NCBI RefSeq assembly: GCF_965221945.1
Contig: NZ_OZ244925.1
Span: 620,001 to 684,000, forward strand
DNA length: 64,000 nucleotides
Direction of reading: 5' to 3'
DNA from: Poriferisodalis sp965221945
Lineage (GTDB): Bacteria; Actinomycetota; Acidimicrobiia; Acidimicrobiales; Poriferisodalaceae
Below, piece after piece: positions 40,111-49,402 of this stretch (positions within the stretch are counted from its first letter, which is position 1; each line of letters opens with the position of its first letter). The notes beneath the pieces are model-generated. The model made no database searches and was not told the DNA's origin. It saw only the letters and a program-made list of their open reading frames with translations. A program made the translations under genes and the position numbers.

Positions 40111-43100
40111 ATGGTGTTCGTCAAAATGCGCGTTGCTCTGCTGGCGGTGCTGCTTCTCGCGTCGCTGCTGGCAGCGACACCGGCAGCAGCGCAGACGGCG
40201 TCCACCGCACTTCTGCCTCCGCAGGCGTCGACCGATTGCACAGGAGACGTGCCGGTGTCGGTCGCGAGCGACGCGGTGGCGCAATCGGATGTCTATGCCG
40301 CAGCACTGTTGGCGGCTTCGATCGGGACTGACTGCATTGTGCTGGCCGGCCCGCGGGATCAGCCGATGGCCGCGGACCAGATCGAACGCCTCGGCACGGC
40401 CCAACCGGGTGGCTTTGTCGTGGGCGGATCGGCTGCCGTACCGGACTCGAAACCTGTTCACCGCGACGGCACGAAACGCATCGGCGGAAGCGACCGCTGG
40501 GCGACGATCGACTTAATCGGCCAAGAGGTCTCAGCTGTTCTCACTGGCGCGACGCAGCCCGTTATGGCCGTCACGCCGGATATGCCCCCGGCACAGCGCC
40601 CGCACGGCGTGGCGTTGCCGCCGCAGGCTTCCACTGATTGCACTGGTGATGTGCCGGTGGTCGTGGCCAGCGATGCGGGGGCGCAGTCGGACATCTACGC
40701 GGCGGCGCTGCTGGCTGCCTCCATCGGAACCGACTGCATCGTTCTGGCCGGACCGCGCAACGATCCGATGCCCGCCGACCAGATAGCTCGGCTGGGTGCT
40801 GCACGCCAAGGTGGCTACATCGTCGGCGGCGCGGCTGCGGTGCCTGCGTCGAAACCGGTCCAACAGCCAGGAACGCAACGCATCGGCGGCGCAAACCGCT
40901 GGGCAACGATCAACCTGATCGGGCAGACAATCCAAGGGACCGGTGCGGTTCCCGCGCCGTTGGAAACAATCGACTACCACAAGATCAACGAGTTGCTCTC
41001 GTCGATCGGGACTCTCGACGACGCCGAGGGTTGTCCCGATTCAGCGACTCCGGGATCGCTAGAAGACAGTGTCGAGGTAATACGCATCGAGGACGGCTGC
41101 GTGCTCATCGAGTACGAACGGCTCCACGGGCGGACGCTGGCTCAAGCACGACGTGATTTGGCCGAGGACCCCACTGTGATCGCCGCCGACCTCCCCGTCG
41201 CGGAACTCGGGTTGCGCCGGGAGTATGACTACGCGAACGGCGATCCCGATGCCGGCCGTCAGTGGCATCTGCGGCAGCTGGACGCGAAGGCGTTGTGGGA
41301 CGGCTGGCCCGCGGGAGCACTTGTGACTGTGGCAGTGATCGACTCTGGCGTCGACGCGACCCACGGCGACCTCGACGCCAATGTCGTGGACGCGGGTAAT
41401 GAGTGCCACCGTCGGGATCTGAGTTCGCACGGAACCCACGTGGCGGGCATCGCGGCCGCAGAGTCCGGTAACGGCTTCGCGGTGGCGGGCATCGCACCTC
41501 AAGCGAAAATCCTCCCTATCAAGATGCCGCTGCTAGACGTGCCCTTTGACGGTGAATGCGCGGCGGAAGTGCAGACTTTGCCCCAAGCGCTCAAGATGGC
41601 CGTGGAGAACGGCGCCGACGTGATCAACATGTCGCTGGGAGTGGTCTGGCACGAGGCGCAGCCGTTCCCGACGACATGGGACGTCGCCATCCACTTGGCC
41701 ACCACGAGCAATGTGGTGCTGGTGGCGGCCGCAGGAAACCGCGGCATCAAGTTCGCCAATCGCGACGCCCCGGAGATTCCCGCGATCCACCCCGATGTCA
41801 TTTCAGTCGCCGCTACGACACAAAGCGGTGCTCGAGCTCCGTTCAGTACTTCCAATCGTTGGGTCAATATTGCCGCTCCGGGACTCCTGATCTACTCGAC
41901 CGTGTCGTGCAGCGGGGCTTCGGGGTGCAGCGGCGGCGACAAAGACGGCACATCGATGGCGGCGCCGATGGTCAGCGGCGTCGTGGCGCACATGAAGGCC
42001 CGCTATCCCGACGCCACACCCGCGCAGATCCGCCAGGCGATGTTCTCCACCGCGTTGCAGCCCGGCAGCACCCAAATGGGGGTGCGAACCGACGACTTCG
42101 GTTGGGGCATTATCCAACCCCACGCCGCCATCGTCGCGTTGGGCTCGGCCGTCGGTATCGACAACGCCGCTCCCCGCTTCACCAGCCCCTCACAGCGCAG
42201 CGTCGACGAGAACACGACGGGCGCGGGCGCAGTGACCGCCGTGGACGAAGACGATGCCGTCACGGGTTACGTGATCTCCGGTGGCTCCGACCAAGGGCTG
42301 TTCACTGTCAACAGCGTCGGCGCTCTGGAGTTCGTGTCGCCCGTCGACTTCGAAGCCCCAACCGACGCCGACACAGACAACATCTACGAGGTGGCAATTA
42401 CAGCCACTAGCGGCTTCGGTGCCCGCGCTCTGACCGCCGCACAGACGATCCGCGTGTCGGTCACCGACACGGTTGAGCCGCCCGGCGCGCCCGACCCGCC
42501 CACGTTGGAGCCCGCGACCGGATCGGTGAGCGCTGTGTGGCACGAACCGGCGACCACCGGGCCGGCGATCAACGACTACGACCTGCAGTACCGGGCCGTC
42601 GACTCGCCCGACGAGGTGCTCGGCACGAGGGAGTGGAACGAGGTCGGGCGCGACCTCTGGAACGTCGGATGCGACATCTGGCGCGACCTCGGCGGTGACG
42701 GACGCCAACTCTGGGACGACACTTGGGACGATGCCGGCAGGGCAGGACGGGACGTTGGGGACCTGATCGGTGACAGGCTGCTGCGAAACACCGACGCCGG
42801 CACCGGCTGGAGCCACGTGTGGGACACCGGATGCGACATCTGGCGCGATCTCGGAGCAACCGTCTGGGGACCGATATGGGAGGTCGGAGAGGACCTCGCT
42901 GAGATCGGGCACGAGATCGCCGAGGGCCTCGCGGACTGGTTCGATCACGCCGGAGAGGCCAGCCGTGGCATTGGCGGGGCCATCGGCGACCTCGCCCAGG
43001 GCATCGGCGACATCTTCCGCAGCATCGGTGATGTGTTCGGCGGCATCGGCGATGTCGTCCGCGGCATCTTCGGCATCTTCGGCAACCTGTCAACGCTCGA

Positions 43101-45729
43101 GGAATCCGACTGGTCGGACTGGGCCGACTGGCCCCACACCGGCGCAACCACCACGGCCACGATCACGGGGCTCGCCGAGGGCAGCACCTATCAGGTGCGC
43201 GTGCGCGCCAACAACCCGGAAGGCTCAGGCATCTGGTCCGAGCCGTCAACGGCCTCAACGACCGTCACAGGCTCCAATACCCCGCCCAGATTCACCAGCC
43301 CGGCCGCGTTCGAAATTCGCGAGCCTGCCGTCGCCGTCGGCACCGTCGCCGCGTCTGATGCAGACTCCCAAGACAGCGTGAGCGCCTACCAGATCAGCGG
43401 GGGCGCCGACGCGGCGAGCCTGCGCATCGACCCCATCAGCGGAACGTTGGAGTTCACGGTCGCCCCTGACTACGAGAACCCCACCGACGCCGACAGCAAC
43501 AACGACTACGAGGTAAGCGTGACGGCTACAGGCGGTGCGGGCCGCCGGCTGCTCGCCGCAACGCAGACGATCACCGTCACCGTCACCGACGACGCCAGCG
43601 AGACCGCGGGACCGCCCGCGGCACCGCCAGAGCCGAGCCTGGTCGACGCCTCCGAGACCAGTCTCACGGTGCAGTGGCTGCCGCCCGCGAACGCCGGCTC
43701 GACCATTGCCGGCTATGACGTGCAGTACCGACAGGCAGACCCAGCCGGCGGCTGGACCGACTGGCCCCACACGGGCACGGCCCGCCGGACCACCATCTCC
43801 GGCCTCGATTCGAACACCCGCTACCAAGTGCAGGTGCGCTCCGTCGGCCAAGTAGGCACGGGCGAATGGTCCCCGCCGCTCGTCGCCACCACGGCAGGCA
43901 ACCGCGCACCGCTGTTCACCAGTCCTGCGTCAGTGACGGTTCGTGAGAACAACATCCAAGCCATCAGGGTCAGGGCCGTCGACACCGACGCCGCGGACAC
44001 CGTCAGCACCTATGGGATCACCGCCGGTGCCGACCAGACGGCGTTCGAGATCGACGGCATGGGCAACTTGGCGTTCAAGTCCGCCCCCGACTACGACGCT
44101 CCCCAGGACGCGAACGGCGACAACACCTACGAGGTCGTCGTGGCGGCGACATCGGGCCGCACGCAGCGGATAAGGACCACTACACAGCAGATCAACGTCG
44201 TGGTCACCGACGACACTGCAGAAGCGCCACTCGCCCCGCCGAATCAGCGTTACGCGTTCGAGGGGTCGGCGATCGTGTTGGGTTGGGATGCGGTGGCTGG
44301 TGCGAGTTTCTATCGGGTCTATTACGACGATTTCTTCGGGTCGTCGTGTCGGGTGAGTTCGGGGGGCAGTGCGTCGTTCTGTGAGCTGCTGGCGACCGAT
44401 ATCGCGGGCACCTCCTACACCCATTCGGATCCCGATCCCGACGACAACTATTACTGGGTGGTGGCGTGCAACAGTTCGGGTTGCTCGCCGGTGGACAGCA
44501 ACAAGCCCGCCACCACGGTGGGGACCGTGCCGGATGCGCCGGCGGCCCGTTACGCGTTCGAGGGGTCGGCGATCGTGTTGGGTTGGGATGCGGTGGCTGG
44601 TGCGAGTTTCTATCGGGTCTATTACGACGATTTCTTCGGGTCGTCGTGTCGGGTGAGTTCGGGGGGCAGTGCGTCGTTCTGTGAGCTGCTGGCGACCGAT
44701 ATCGCGGGCACCTCCTACACCCATTCGGATCCCGATCCCGACGACAACTATTACTGGGTGGTGGCGTGCAACAGTTCGGGTTGCTCGCCGGTGGACAGCA
44801 ACAAGCCCGCCACCACGGTGGGGACCGTGCCGGATGCGCCGGCGGCCCGTTACGCGTTCGAGGGGTCGGCGATCGTGTTGGGTTGGGATGCGGTGGCTGG
44901 TGCGAGTTTCTATCGGGTCTATTACGACGATTTCTTCGGGTCGTCGTGTCGGGTGAGTTCGGGGGGCAGTGCGTCGTTCTGTGAGCTGCTGGCGACCGAT
45001 ATCGCGGGCACCTCCTACACCCATTCGGATCCCGATCCCGACGACAACTATTACTGGGTGGTGGCGTGCAACAGTTCGGGTTGCTCGCCGGTGGACAGCA
45101 ACAAGCCCGCCACCACGGTGGGGACCGTGCCGGATGCGCCGGCGGCCCGTTACGCGTTCGAGGGGTCGGCGATCGTGTTGGGTTGGGATGCGGTGGCTGG
45201 TGCGAGTTTCTATCGGGTCTATTACGACGATTTCTTCGGGTCGTCGTGTCGGGTGAGTTCGGGGGGCAGTGCGTCGTTCTGTGAGCTGCTGGCGACCGAT
45301 ATCGCGGGCACCTCCTACACCCATTCGGATCCCGATCCCGACGACAACTATTACTGGGTGGTGGCGTGCAACAGTTCGGGTTGCTCGCCGGTGGACAGCA
45401 ACAAGCCCGCCACCACGGTGGGGACCGTGCCGGATGCGCCGGCGGCCCGTTACGCGTTCGAGGGGTCGGCGATCGTGTTGGGTTGGGATGCGGTGGCTGG
45501 TGCGAGTTTCTATCGGGTCTATTACGACGATTTCTTCGGGTCGTCGTGTCGGGTGAGTTCGGGGGGCAGTGCGTCGTTCTGTGAGCTGCTGGCGACCGAT
45601 ATCGCGGGCACCTCCTACACCCATTCGGATCCCGATCCCGACGACAACTATTACTGGGTGGTGGCGTGCAACAGTTCGGGTTGCTCGCCGGTGGACAGCA
45701 ACAAGCCCGCCACCACGGTGGGGACCTGA
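40111..45729 (+). CDS. Large secreted subtilisin-like protease with CW_binding_2, cadherin-like and Fn3 domains
   Basis: An approximately 1872-residue exported protein. A signal peptide (VALLAVLLLASLLAATPAAA) is followed by two CW_binding_2 repeats (RIGGSDRWATI and RIGGANRWATI mark their ends), then an S8 peptidase with D411 (VAVIDSGVD), H440 (SHGTHVAG) and S615 (DGTSMAAPMVSG). After it come cadherin-like segments alternating with Fn3 domains, one interrupted by a 160-residue Trp/Asp/Gly-rich insert (about 841-1000), and finally five copies of a 100-residue Fn3-like module. The protein is expected to be tethered to the cell wall and degrade extracellular protein. GGGAGGG lies immediately before the ATG at 40111, so a GTG at 40114 or the ATG at 40126 could be the true start. 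Confidence 0.88.
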   Translation: MVFVKMRVALLAVLLLASLLAATPAAAQTASTALLPPQASTDCTGDVPVSVASDAVAQSDVYAAALLAASIGTDCIVLAGPRDQPMAADQIERLGTAQPGGFVVGGSAAVPDSKPVHRDGTKRIGGSDRWATIDLIGQEVSAVLTGATQPVMAVTPDMPPAQRPHGVALPPQASTDCTGDVPVVVASDAGAQSDIYAAALLAASIGTDCIVLAGPRNDPMPADQIARLGAARQGGYIVGGAAAVPASKPVQQPGTQRIGGANRWATINLIGQTIQGTGAVPAPLETIDYHKINELLSSIGTLDDAEGCPDSATPGSLEDSVEVIRIEDGCVLIEYERLHGRTLAQARRDLAEDPTVIAADLPVAELGLRREYDYANGDPDAGRQWHLRQLDAKALWDGWPAGALVTVAVIDSGVDATHGDLDANVVDAGNECHRRDLSSHGTHVAGIAAAESGNGFAVAGIAPQAKILPIKMPLLDVPFDGECAAEVQTLPQALKMAVENGADVINMSLGVVWHEAQPFPTTWDVAIHLATTSNVVLVAAAGNRGIKFANRDAPEIPAIHPDVISVAATTQSGARAPFSTSNRWVNIAAPGLLIYSTVSCSGASGCSGGDKDGTSMAAPMVSGVVAHMKARYPDATPAQIRQAMFSTALQPGSTQMGVRTDDFGWGIIQPHAAIVALGSAVGIDNAAPRFTSPSQRSVDENTTGAGAVTAVDEDDAVTGYVISGGSDQGLFTVNSVGALEFVSPVDFEAPTDADTDNIYEVAITATSGFGARALTAAQTIRVSVTDTVEPPGAPDPPTLEPATGSVSAVWHEPATTGPAINDYDLQYRAVDSPDEVLGTREWNEVGRDLWNVGCDIWRDLGGDGRQLWDDTWDDAGRAGRDVGDLIGDRLLRNTDAGTGWSHVWDTGCDIWRDLGATVWGPIWEVGEDLAEIGHEIAEGLADWFDHAGEASRGIGGAIGDLAQGIGDIFRSIGDVFGGIGDVVRGIFGIFGNLSTLEESDWSDWADWPHTGATTTATITGLAEGSTYQVRVRANNPEGSGIWSEPSTASTTVTGSNTPPRFTSPAAFEIREPAVAVGTVAASDADSQDSVSAYQISGGADAASLRIDPISGTLEFTVAPDYENPTDADSNNDYEVSVTATGGAGRRLLAATQTITVTVTDDASETAGPPAAPPEPSLVDASETSLTVQWLPPANAGSTIAGYDVQYRQADPAGGWTDWPHTGTARRTTISGLDSNTRYQVQVRSVGQVGTGEWSPPLVATTAGNRAPLFTSPASVTVRENNIQAIRVRAVDTDAADTVSTYGITAGADQTAFEIDGMGNLAFKSAPDYDAPQDANGDNTYEVVVAATSGRTQRIRTTTQQINVVVTDDTAEAPLAPPNQRYAFEGSAIVLGWDAVAGASFYRVYYDDFFGSSCRVSSGGSASFCELLATDIAGTSYTHSDPDPDDNYYWVVACNSSGCSPVDSNKPATTVGTVPDAPAARYAFEGSAIVLGWDAVAGASFYRVYYDDFFGSSCRVSSGGSASFCELLATDIAGTSYTHSDPDPDDNYYWVVACNSSGCSPVDSNKPATTVGTVPDAPAARYAFEGSAIVLGWDAVAGASFYRVYYDDFFGSSCRVSSGGSASFCELLATDIAGTSYTHSDPDPDDNYYWVVACNSSGCSPVDSNKPATTVGTVPDAPAARYAFEGSAIVLGWDAVAGASFYRVYYDDFFGSSCRVSSGGSASFCELLATDIAGTSYTHSDPDPDDNYYWVVACNSSGCSPVDSNKPATTVGTVPDAPAARYAFEGSAIVLGWDAVAGASFYRVYYDDFFGSSCRVSSGGSASFCELLATDIAGTSYTHSDPDPDDNYYWVVACNSSGCSPVDSNKPATTVGT
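42631..43110 (+). other. Trp/Asp-rich insert interrupting an Fn3 domain of the subtilase
   Basis: Between YDLQYRAVDSPDEVLG and WADWPHTG, which are continuous in the next Fn3 domain of the same protein, lie about 160 residues of unusual sequence. The first part repeats patterns such as NVGCDIWRDLG and DTGCDIWRDLG; the second repeats a GIGD-type pattern (IGDLAQGIGDIFRSIGDVF). I recognise no family. It could form amphipathic helices. Confidence 0.7.
44248..45729 (+). repeat. Five tandem 300-bp repeats encoding identical Fn3-like modules
   Basis: Units start at 44248, 44548, 44848, 45148 and 45448; the last is 282 bp and ends at the stop. I see no base differences between the copies over the shared part. 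Each encodes a 100-residue module that starts RYAFEGSAIVLGWDAVAGAS and contains three cysteines. Codon choice (many TTG, GGT, CGG, TCG) is unlike the C-ending codons of the rest of the gene, suggesting a separate origin. Copy number may be wrong in an assembly. Confidence 0.97.
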
Positions 45730-45745
45730 CCCGCTGCACGCCTCT

Positions 45746-45767
45746 CTTCGGCCTCGCTGTGCCGAAG
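45746..45767. terminator. Stem-loop between the subtilase and transporter genes
   Basis: CTTCGGC (45746-45752) and GCCGAAG (45761-45767) form a 7-bp stem with an eight-base loop, 17 bases after the subtilase stop. It may serve both convergent genes. Confidence 0.4.
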
Positions 45768-45807
45768 CGCCGTCGACTTTGTCGGCAGCTTCACTTTCGG
45801 CGGGTCT

Positions 45808-46737
45808 CTATGCGCGGGCGCCGCGTGACTGGTCGACGACCACTACGGCGAGGGAGAACATCACCACCGTCATGCCGACGAACTGCAACAGTGACACCTC
45901 GTCGCCGAGGAACGCCCAGGCCATCAGCGTGCTCGTGACCGGGATCGCCAGCGTCATCGTCGATCCCACCCACGCCGGGATGCGAGCCAGGGACCAATTC
46001 ATCAGCATGTGAGAGGCAAAGCCGGGCCCGACCGACAAGATGACCAGCCACACCCAAGCGCCGGGCGACGGGATGTCGAACACCTGCCCCGAACCGATCG
46101 CGAACGGCGAGCACACCAGCGAGCACACCAGCGCGCTGCCACCTGTGTACTGAGCCGAGCTGATCTTCTGCGTGCTCAGCTTGGAGAACACGAAGTAGCC
46201 GGTCCAGGCGAACAGCGTCAGCGCTGCCAGCAGATCGCCCAGCAGGCTCCACTCGGGAATCCCTGACGAACCGAACACCACGATGGCGATGCCGCCGCTG
46301 GCAATCATCACTATGCCCCAGTGGCGACCTCGCGGCTGCTCGCCGAACAGTTTCGGCGCCAGATACAGCATGAGCAGCGGCTGCAGCGACGCCACGACCG
46401 TCGCATTGGCCACCGTTGTCAGCCGTAGCGCCGTGAAGAACAGCATGATGTCGAACGCGAGCGAGAAGCCGCCCCACGCCGAGATCTTGATCGAGCTCCA
46501 TTTCAGCGGCGTGCCGTTCGCCCACAGGAACAGCAGCACCAGGCCGGTGTAGAGCCACATCCGCCAGAACACGACAGCCAGCGGGCCCAGCTCGGACAGC
46601 CCCTTGGCGATGACGCCCGACGCAGCCCAGCCGACCATCGCGACGGCTGCGGCTGGAATGCCCAGCGCACGCTCGGAGGCGTCCGGCAGGCCGCGGCCGC
46701 CGTAGGGGTCGCTCGGCATGCCCGGTGTCTCGGCCAT
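45808..46737 (-). CDS. EamA/DMT-family transporter
   Basis: A 309-residue integral membrane protein with about ten hydrophobic helices in two EamA repeats (about 28-155 and 165-300). Typical stretches are AVAMVGWAASGVIAKGLSEL, VVFWRMWLYTGLVLLFLW, NATVVASLQPLLMLYLAPKLFGE and TLAIPVTSTLMAWAFLGDEV. Members export or import small metabolites; the substrate cannot be told. The ATG at 46737 gives a 25-residue soluble lead before the first helix. It is convergent with the subtilase gene and borders the defence island. Confidence 0.85.
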   Translation of the reverse strand: MAETPGMPSDPYGGRGLPDASERALGIPAAAVAMVGWAASGVIAKGLSELGPLAVVFWRMWLYTGLVLLFLWANGTPLKWSSIKISAWGGFSLAFDIMLFFTALRLTTVANATVVASLQPLLMLYLAPKLFGEQPRGRHWGIVMIASGGIAIVVFGSSGIPEWSLLGDLLAALTLFAWTGYFVFSKLSTQKISSAQYTGGSALVCSLVCSPFAIGSGQVFDIPSPGAWVWLVILSVGPGFASHMLMNWSLARIPAWVGSTMTLAIPVTSTLMAWAFLGDEVSLLQFVGMTVVMFSLAVVVVDQSRGARA

Positions 46738-46839
46738 AGCCCCGCCCCTCTCGGCAGCGGGAGAACCGAGCCGACCCGCGAAGACTACGCCGAGCAGGAT
46801 TGGCGAGTGCGGTTGTTCGAGCGTGGCGGCTCAAACTAA

Positions 46840-47292
46840 ATGAGCGTGCTCACAACTAGCGTTCGGGCCGAGATTCGTCCTGAGGCCTTGCAGCGCGCAC
46901 TCGATGCCGTCGGCTACGGCGCATACCCGTACACACCAGAGAAGGTGCCGGCGATGACCCGGTCGTGCACTTCTGCGCGCCTGCCTCCACGGGTTGCGCG
47001 CTGGCGGGCGGCAACCTCTTGGAAGTTGATGCTCGACATTCTCTTCCCAGCCCTTGTATCTGTCTCTGAAGACCCCGGAACCGTCACTGCTTCGGCAAAC
47101 GGCCGGGGTTACGCCGTTGCAGGGCTCTCGGTCCGAACCCCCGCCTCAGATCCGCCTCCGTCGCATTTTGGTCCCTTGACATGGGAGCCCAAATGGCCGA
47201 CAAGAATGTTGCAGCGGCTGACCAGCAGGTACGAATTCGTTGACGTCCCACCCGGGATGCACGCCACAGCGCGTGTCCGAAATCAGCTGTAG
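46840..47292 (+). CDS. Doubtful hypothetical ORF at the island boundary
   Basis: A 150-codon frame with an acceptable first 38 residues (EIRPEALQRALDAVGYGAYP), then a Pro/Arg/Ser-rich part unlike a folded protein. In a neighbouring frame around 46945-47040 the translation DDPVVHFCAPASTGCALAGG looks more natural, so this could be a frameshifted remnant. A strong stem (ACCCCGG/CCGT at 47072-47084 with ACGG/CCGGGGT at 47099-47109) lies inside. It overlaps the end of the PIN gene on the other strand by ten bases. I do not recognise it. Confidence 0.25.
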   Translation: MSVLTTSVRAEIRPEALQRALDAVGYGAYPYTPEKVPAMTRSCTSARLPPRVARWRAATSWKLMLDILFPALVSVSEDPGTVTASANGRGYAVAGLSVRTPASDPPPSHFGPLTWEPKWPTRMLQRLTSRYEFVDVPPGMHATARVRNQL

Positions 47293-47753
47293 GCCGTCAG
47301 TTCCTGGTCCAGGCTCCAAACTTCGGCTCTCACGTATGCCGTCTCGCGTAGGAATTGGTCACGCTCCACAAGAAGGGCGACATCGCCGGTGCCGAGCCGA
47401 CCATCGCCGATGAGCGTCACCAGATCGGATCCGGTCGAGTTTCCGTCGAGCAGCTCTTGAATGAACTGCTGGTCCAGGGTCACCGCACGAATGATCCAGG
47501 GAGGATCAGCGTCGTGCGCCGCCCGAAGGACTGCTTGGAGGCGCTCAGCGTGGTTCCTGCGGTTGGACGACTGCTGAGCAATCCGATTGCCGACCTCCAC
47601 AATTGCAGTGACCGGAATGACGAACTGCTGACCGGCGGCAATCCGTTCGTCGAGCTGTTCCGCAATCTCGCGTGCCGCGGCATCGCCATCCATGCCGATG
47701 AGACGCATCAGCACCGAGCTATCGACAAATACCACTGTCTTGCGGATGTGCAC
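47283..47753 (-). CDS. PIN-domain protein paired with an AAA ATPase
   Basis: A 156-residue PIN-fold protein. Likely metal ligands are D11 (VFVDSSV), E53 (TAIVEVGNRIA) and D124 (GTGDVALLVERD). It has no RHH antitoxin next to it; instead it starts three bases after the stop of an AAA ATPase on the same strand, so the two are co-translated. The nearest well-known logic is an ATPase sensor controlling a nuclease effector, with PIN in place of RloB, Toprim or HNH. The GTG at 47753 is taken as the start. It marks the left edge of the defence island. Confidence 0.75.
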   Translation of the reverse strand: MHIRKTVVFVDSSVLMRLIGMDGDAAAREIAEQLDERIAAGQQFVIPVTAIVEVGNRIAQQSSNRRNHAERLQAVLRAAHDADPPWIIRAVTLDQQFIQELLDGNSTGSDLVTLIGDGRLGTGDVALLVERDQFLRETAYVRAEVWSLDQELTAYS

Positions 47754-47756
47754 CGA

Positions 47757-49064
47757 TCAGAGCCCAAGTACATCGACCAGCGAACGCTGCCTTGTTGGCG
47801 CGTGTTCACGCGGTCGCAGTCGGTCCCGAATTGCCGAGGTCCCCAGCGGCCCACCGCCGATCACTTCGAAGTAGTCAGGAAAGTCGGTGAGACGCGTGGA
47901 CTGCGTCCATCCATCCGAATCGCGGCTGCAGACAATGACGCCTTCGTGATCTTCGCCCGCCAACGCATCGAGAATGGCAGGGCTGTGAGTCGTCGCCAAG
48001 GTCCGCGCACCCGCGGTAGCAGCCGACTTGAGGCGGCCAAGCAGCAACTCGACTTGCGACGGGTGCAGGCCGTTCTCGAGCTCTTCGACTACTAGCAGTC
48101 GAGAAACCGGTGTCGAACCTGCCGACTCATCGTCAACAGGCCGAGCCTCGAGCAGCGCCGCTGCGATGGCAAGAAAACGCAGGGTGCCGTCGCTCATCAG
48201 GCGCGCCGGGATTGAACGCTTCGAATCGCCGAGTTGTTCTTGCATCGTCGTCATTACGTCCCCGAGATCGCTGCTGACGACGCCCAGATCGGCAACTTGA
48301 GCTTCCGAGAGGGACCGCGTCATCTCGAACAAGGTCCGTCGTGCATCTTGGTTTCGCATCAGGCTCGCGAGGACAGCAGAAAGGTTCTCGGCGTTCCTGC
48401 GAAGGCGGGTGTCCTTCTCGGGCACGTACTCCCGCATCTGCTGCGGAATGGGGTCGAGAATGAAGATCCCGCGAAGGGCCGCGAGCATGTGTTCAGCAAC
48501 ACTGTGAATGTGCCGACCCGCCTTCGAAGTCGCCGGCACTCGAGTCGCCACCTGCGACGTCAGCAGCTGCGTCGCCCGAAACGTCACTGTCGGGTTCGGG
48601 CCCTGCTTGCGATTGTCCCAGCGGGCATAGATGTCACCAGAGTCCTTCCGGGGCGCCTCTGTCTTGAGCAGGTCTTGCATCTCGCCATGGCGCGAGCCGC
48701 CGACGCGTCGTGTCCAGAGCCGCTCCCGCACAATCTGCACGCTCGGACGAACAGACACATCCACATCCAAGAAGTAGGTCCTCTTGTCGATACGAGCGGC
48801 GCAACCGATCTTGAAGACGTCATCGCCAACTGGCGCACATCCTTCGGATCCGCCTCGCACGAGTGGCCCGTCACGACCGCCATCGAGCGCATCTCGGACG
48901 GTCATGCCGCTCGCGAGGGCAGACAGCACCGCTGCAGCGTCGATGACGTTCGACTTACCGCTGGCATTGCGCCCGACGAGCAGTGTCAGTGGCCCGAGCC
49001 GGACGTGCGCGTTCCGCACGCTCTTGAACGCTGGCAATCTGAGTTGCTCCAGCGTGGCAGCCAT
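47757..49064 (-). CDS. AAA family ATPase (RecF/SMC-like), partner of the PIN protein
   Basis: A 435-residue ABC/SMC-type ATPase. Walker A is GRNASGKS (31-38), the Walker B stretch is LLVVEELENGLHPSQ, and TLATTHSPAILDAL supplies the H-loop. A signature-like region DGTLRFLAIAAALLEA precedes Walker B. The middle (about 90-290) is helical and variable, as in AAA15/AAA21 proteins of defence systems. The ATG at 49064 follows a TACGCT box by seven bases, a leaderless arrangement, so the longer reading from 49118 is less likely. It is divergent from hsdM across 338 bp and followed directly by the PIN gene. Confidence 0.85.
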   Translation of the reverse strand: MAATLEQLRLPAFKSVRNAHVRLGPLTLLVGRNASGKSNVIDAAAVLSALASGMTVRDALDGGRDGPLVRGGSEGCAPVGDDVFKIGCAARIDKRTYFLDVDVSVRPSVQIVRERLWTRRVGGSRHGEMQDLLKTEAPRKDSGDIYARWDNRKQGPNPTVTFRATQLLTSQVATRVPATSKAGRHIHSVAEHMLAALRGIFILDPIPQQMREYVPEKDTRLRRNAENLSAVLASLMRNQDARRTLFEMTRSLSEAQVADLGVVSSDLGDVMTTMQEQLGDSKRSIPARLMSDGTLRFLAIAAALLEARPVDDESAGSTPVSRLLVVEELENGLHPSQVELLLGRLKSAATAGARTLATTHSPAILDALAGEDHEGVIVCSRDSDGWTQSTRLTDFPDYFEVIGGGPLGTSAIRDRLRPREHAPTRQRSLVDVLGL

Positions 49065-49071
49065 AGTCGCA

Positions 49072-49077
49072 AGCGTA
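49072..49077 (-). promoter_or_regulatory. Putative -10 box (TACGCT) of the AAA-PIN operon
   Basis: TACGCT ends seven bases before the ATG at 49064. The rest of the 338-bp gap to hsdM (49065-49402) shows no gene that I can support. Confidence 0.4.
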
Positions 49078-49402
49078 CTGATGCCCTGGACGGGGGGACT
49101 GAAGCTGACGAGGACCAATTCCTGAAGGCCGTGACACCCTGTCCGATTCCACTTCGAGTGTCAGGCCACAAGAAGGGCGAGCCAGTGGACTGATCGCCCC
49201 ATGGGCATGGCGAGATGAGTCGGACGGCGTCGGCACAAGTCGAGGGATTGGTCCCCCACACACAGGCCGTGGCGCGTGGTTTCGACCCATGCGGTCAATT
49301 GGGCGCTGCCGGCCCGCTGGCGTCCTCGCGAGATTCCTCTCACTACAGTCGCCGACGGACCATCACTGCCCAGGTCCTGCAGCGGCGCGGTCGGAGGATT
49401 GA

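Noticed and set aside
43930..45739. Long minus-strand open frames across the 300-bp repeats
   Set aside because: They are antisense to the subtilase, are repetitive by construction and extend because the repeat length is a multiple of three; compositions (His/Arg/Thr- or Pro/Cys/Asn-rich) are not protein-like.
47072..47160. Possible tRNA or tmRNA 3' end near GGTCCGAACCCCC
   Set aside because: No pairing T-stem, no acceptor stem and no CCA could be drawn on either strand; only a hairpin is real.
48234..49193. 319-residue plus-strand frame opposite the AAA ATPase
   Set aside because: It is antisense to a protein with intact Walker motifs and shows no family features.
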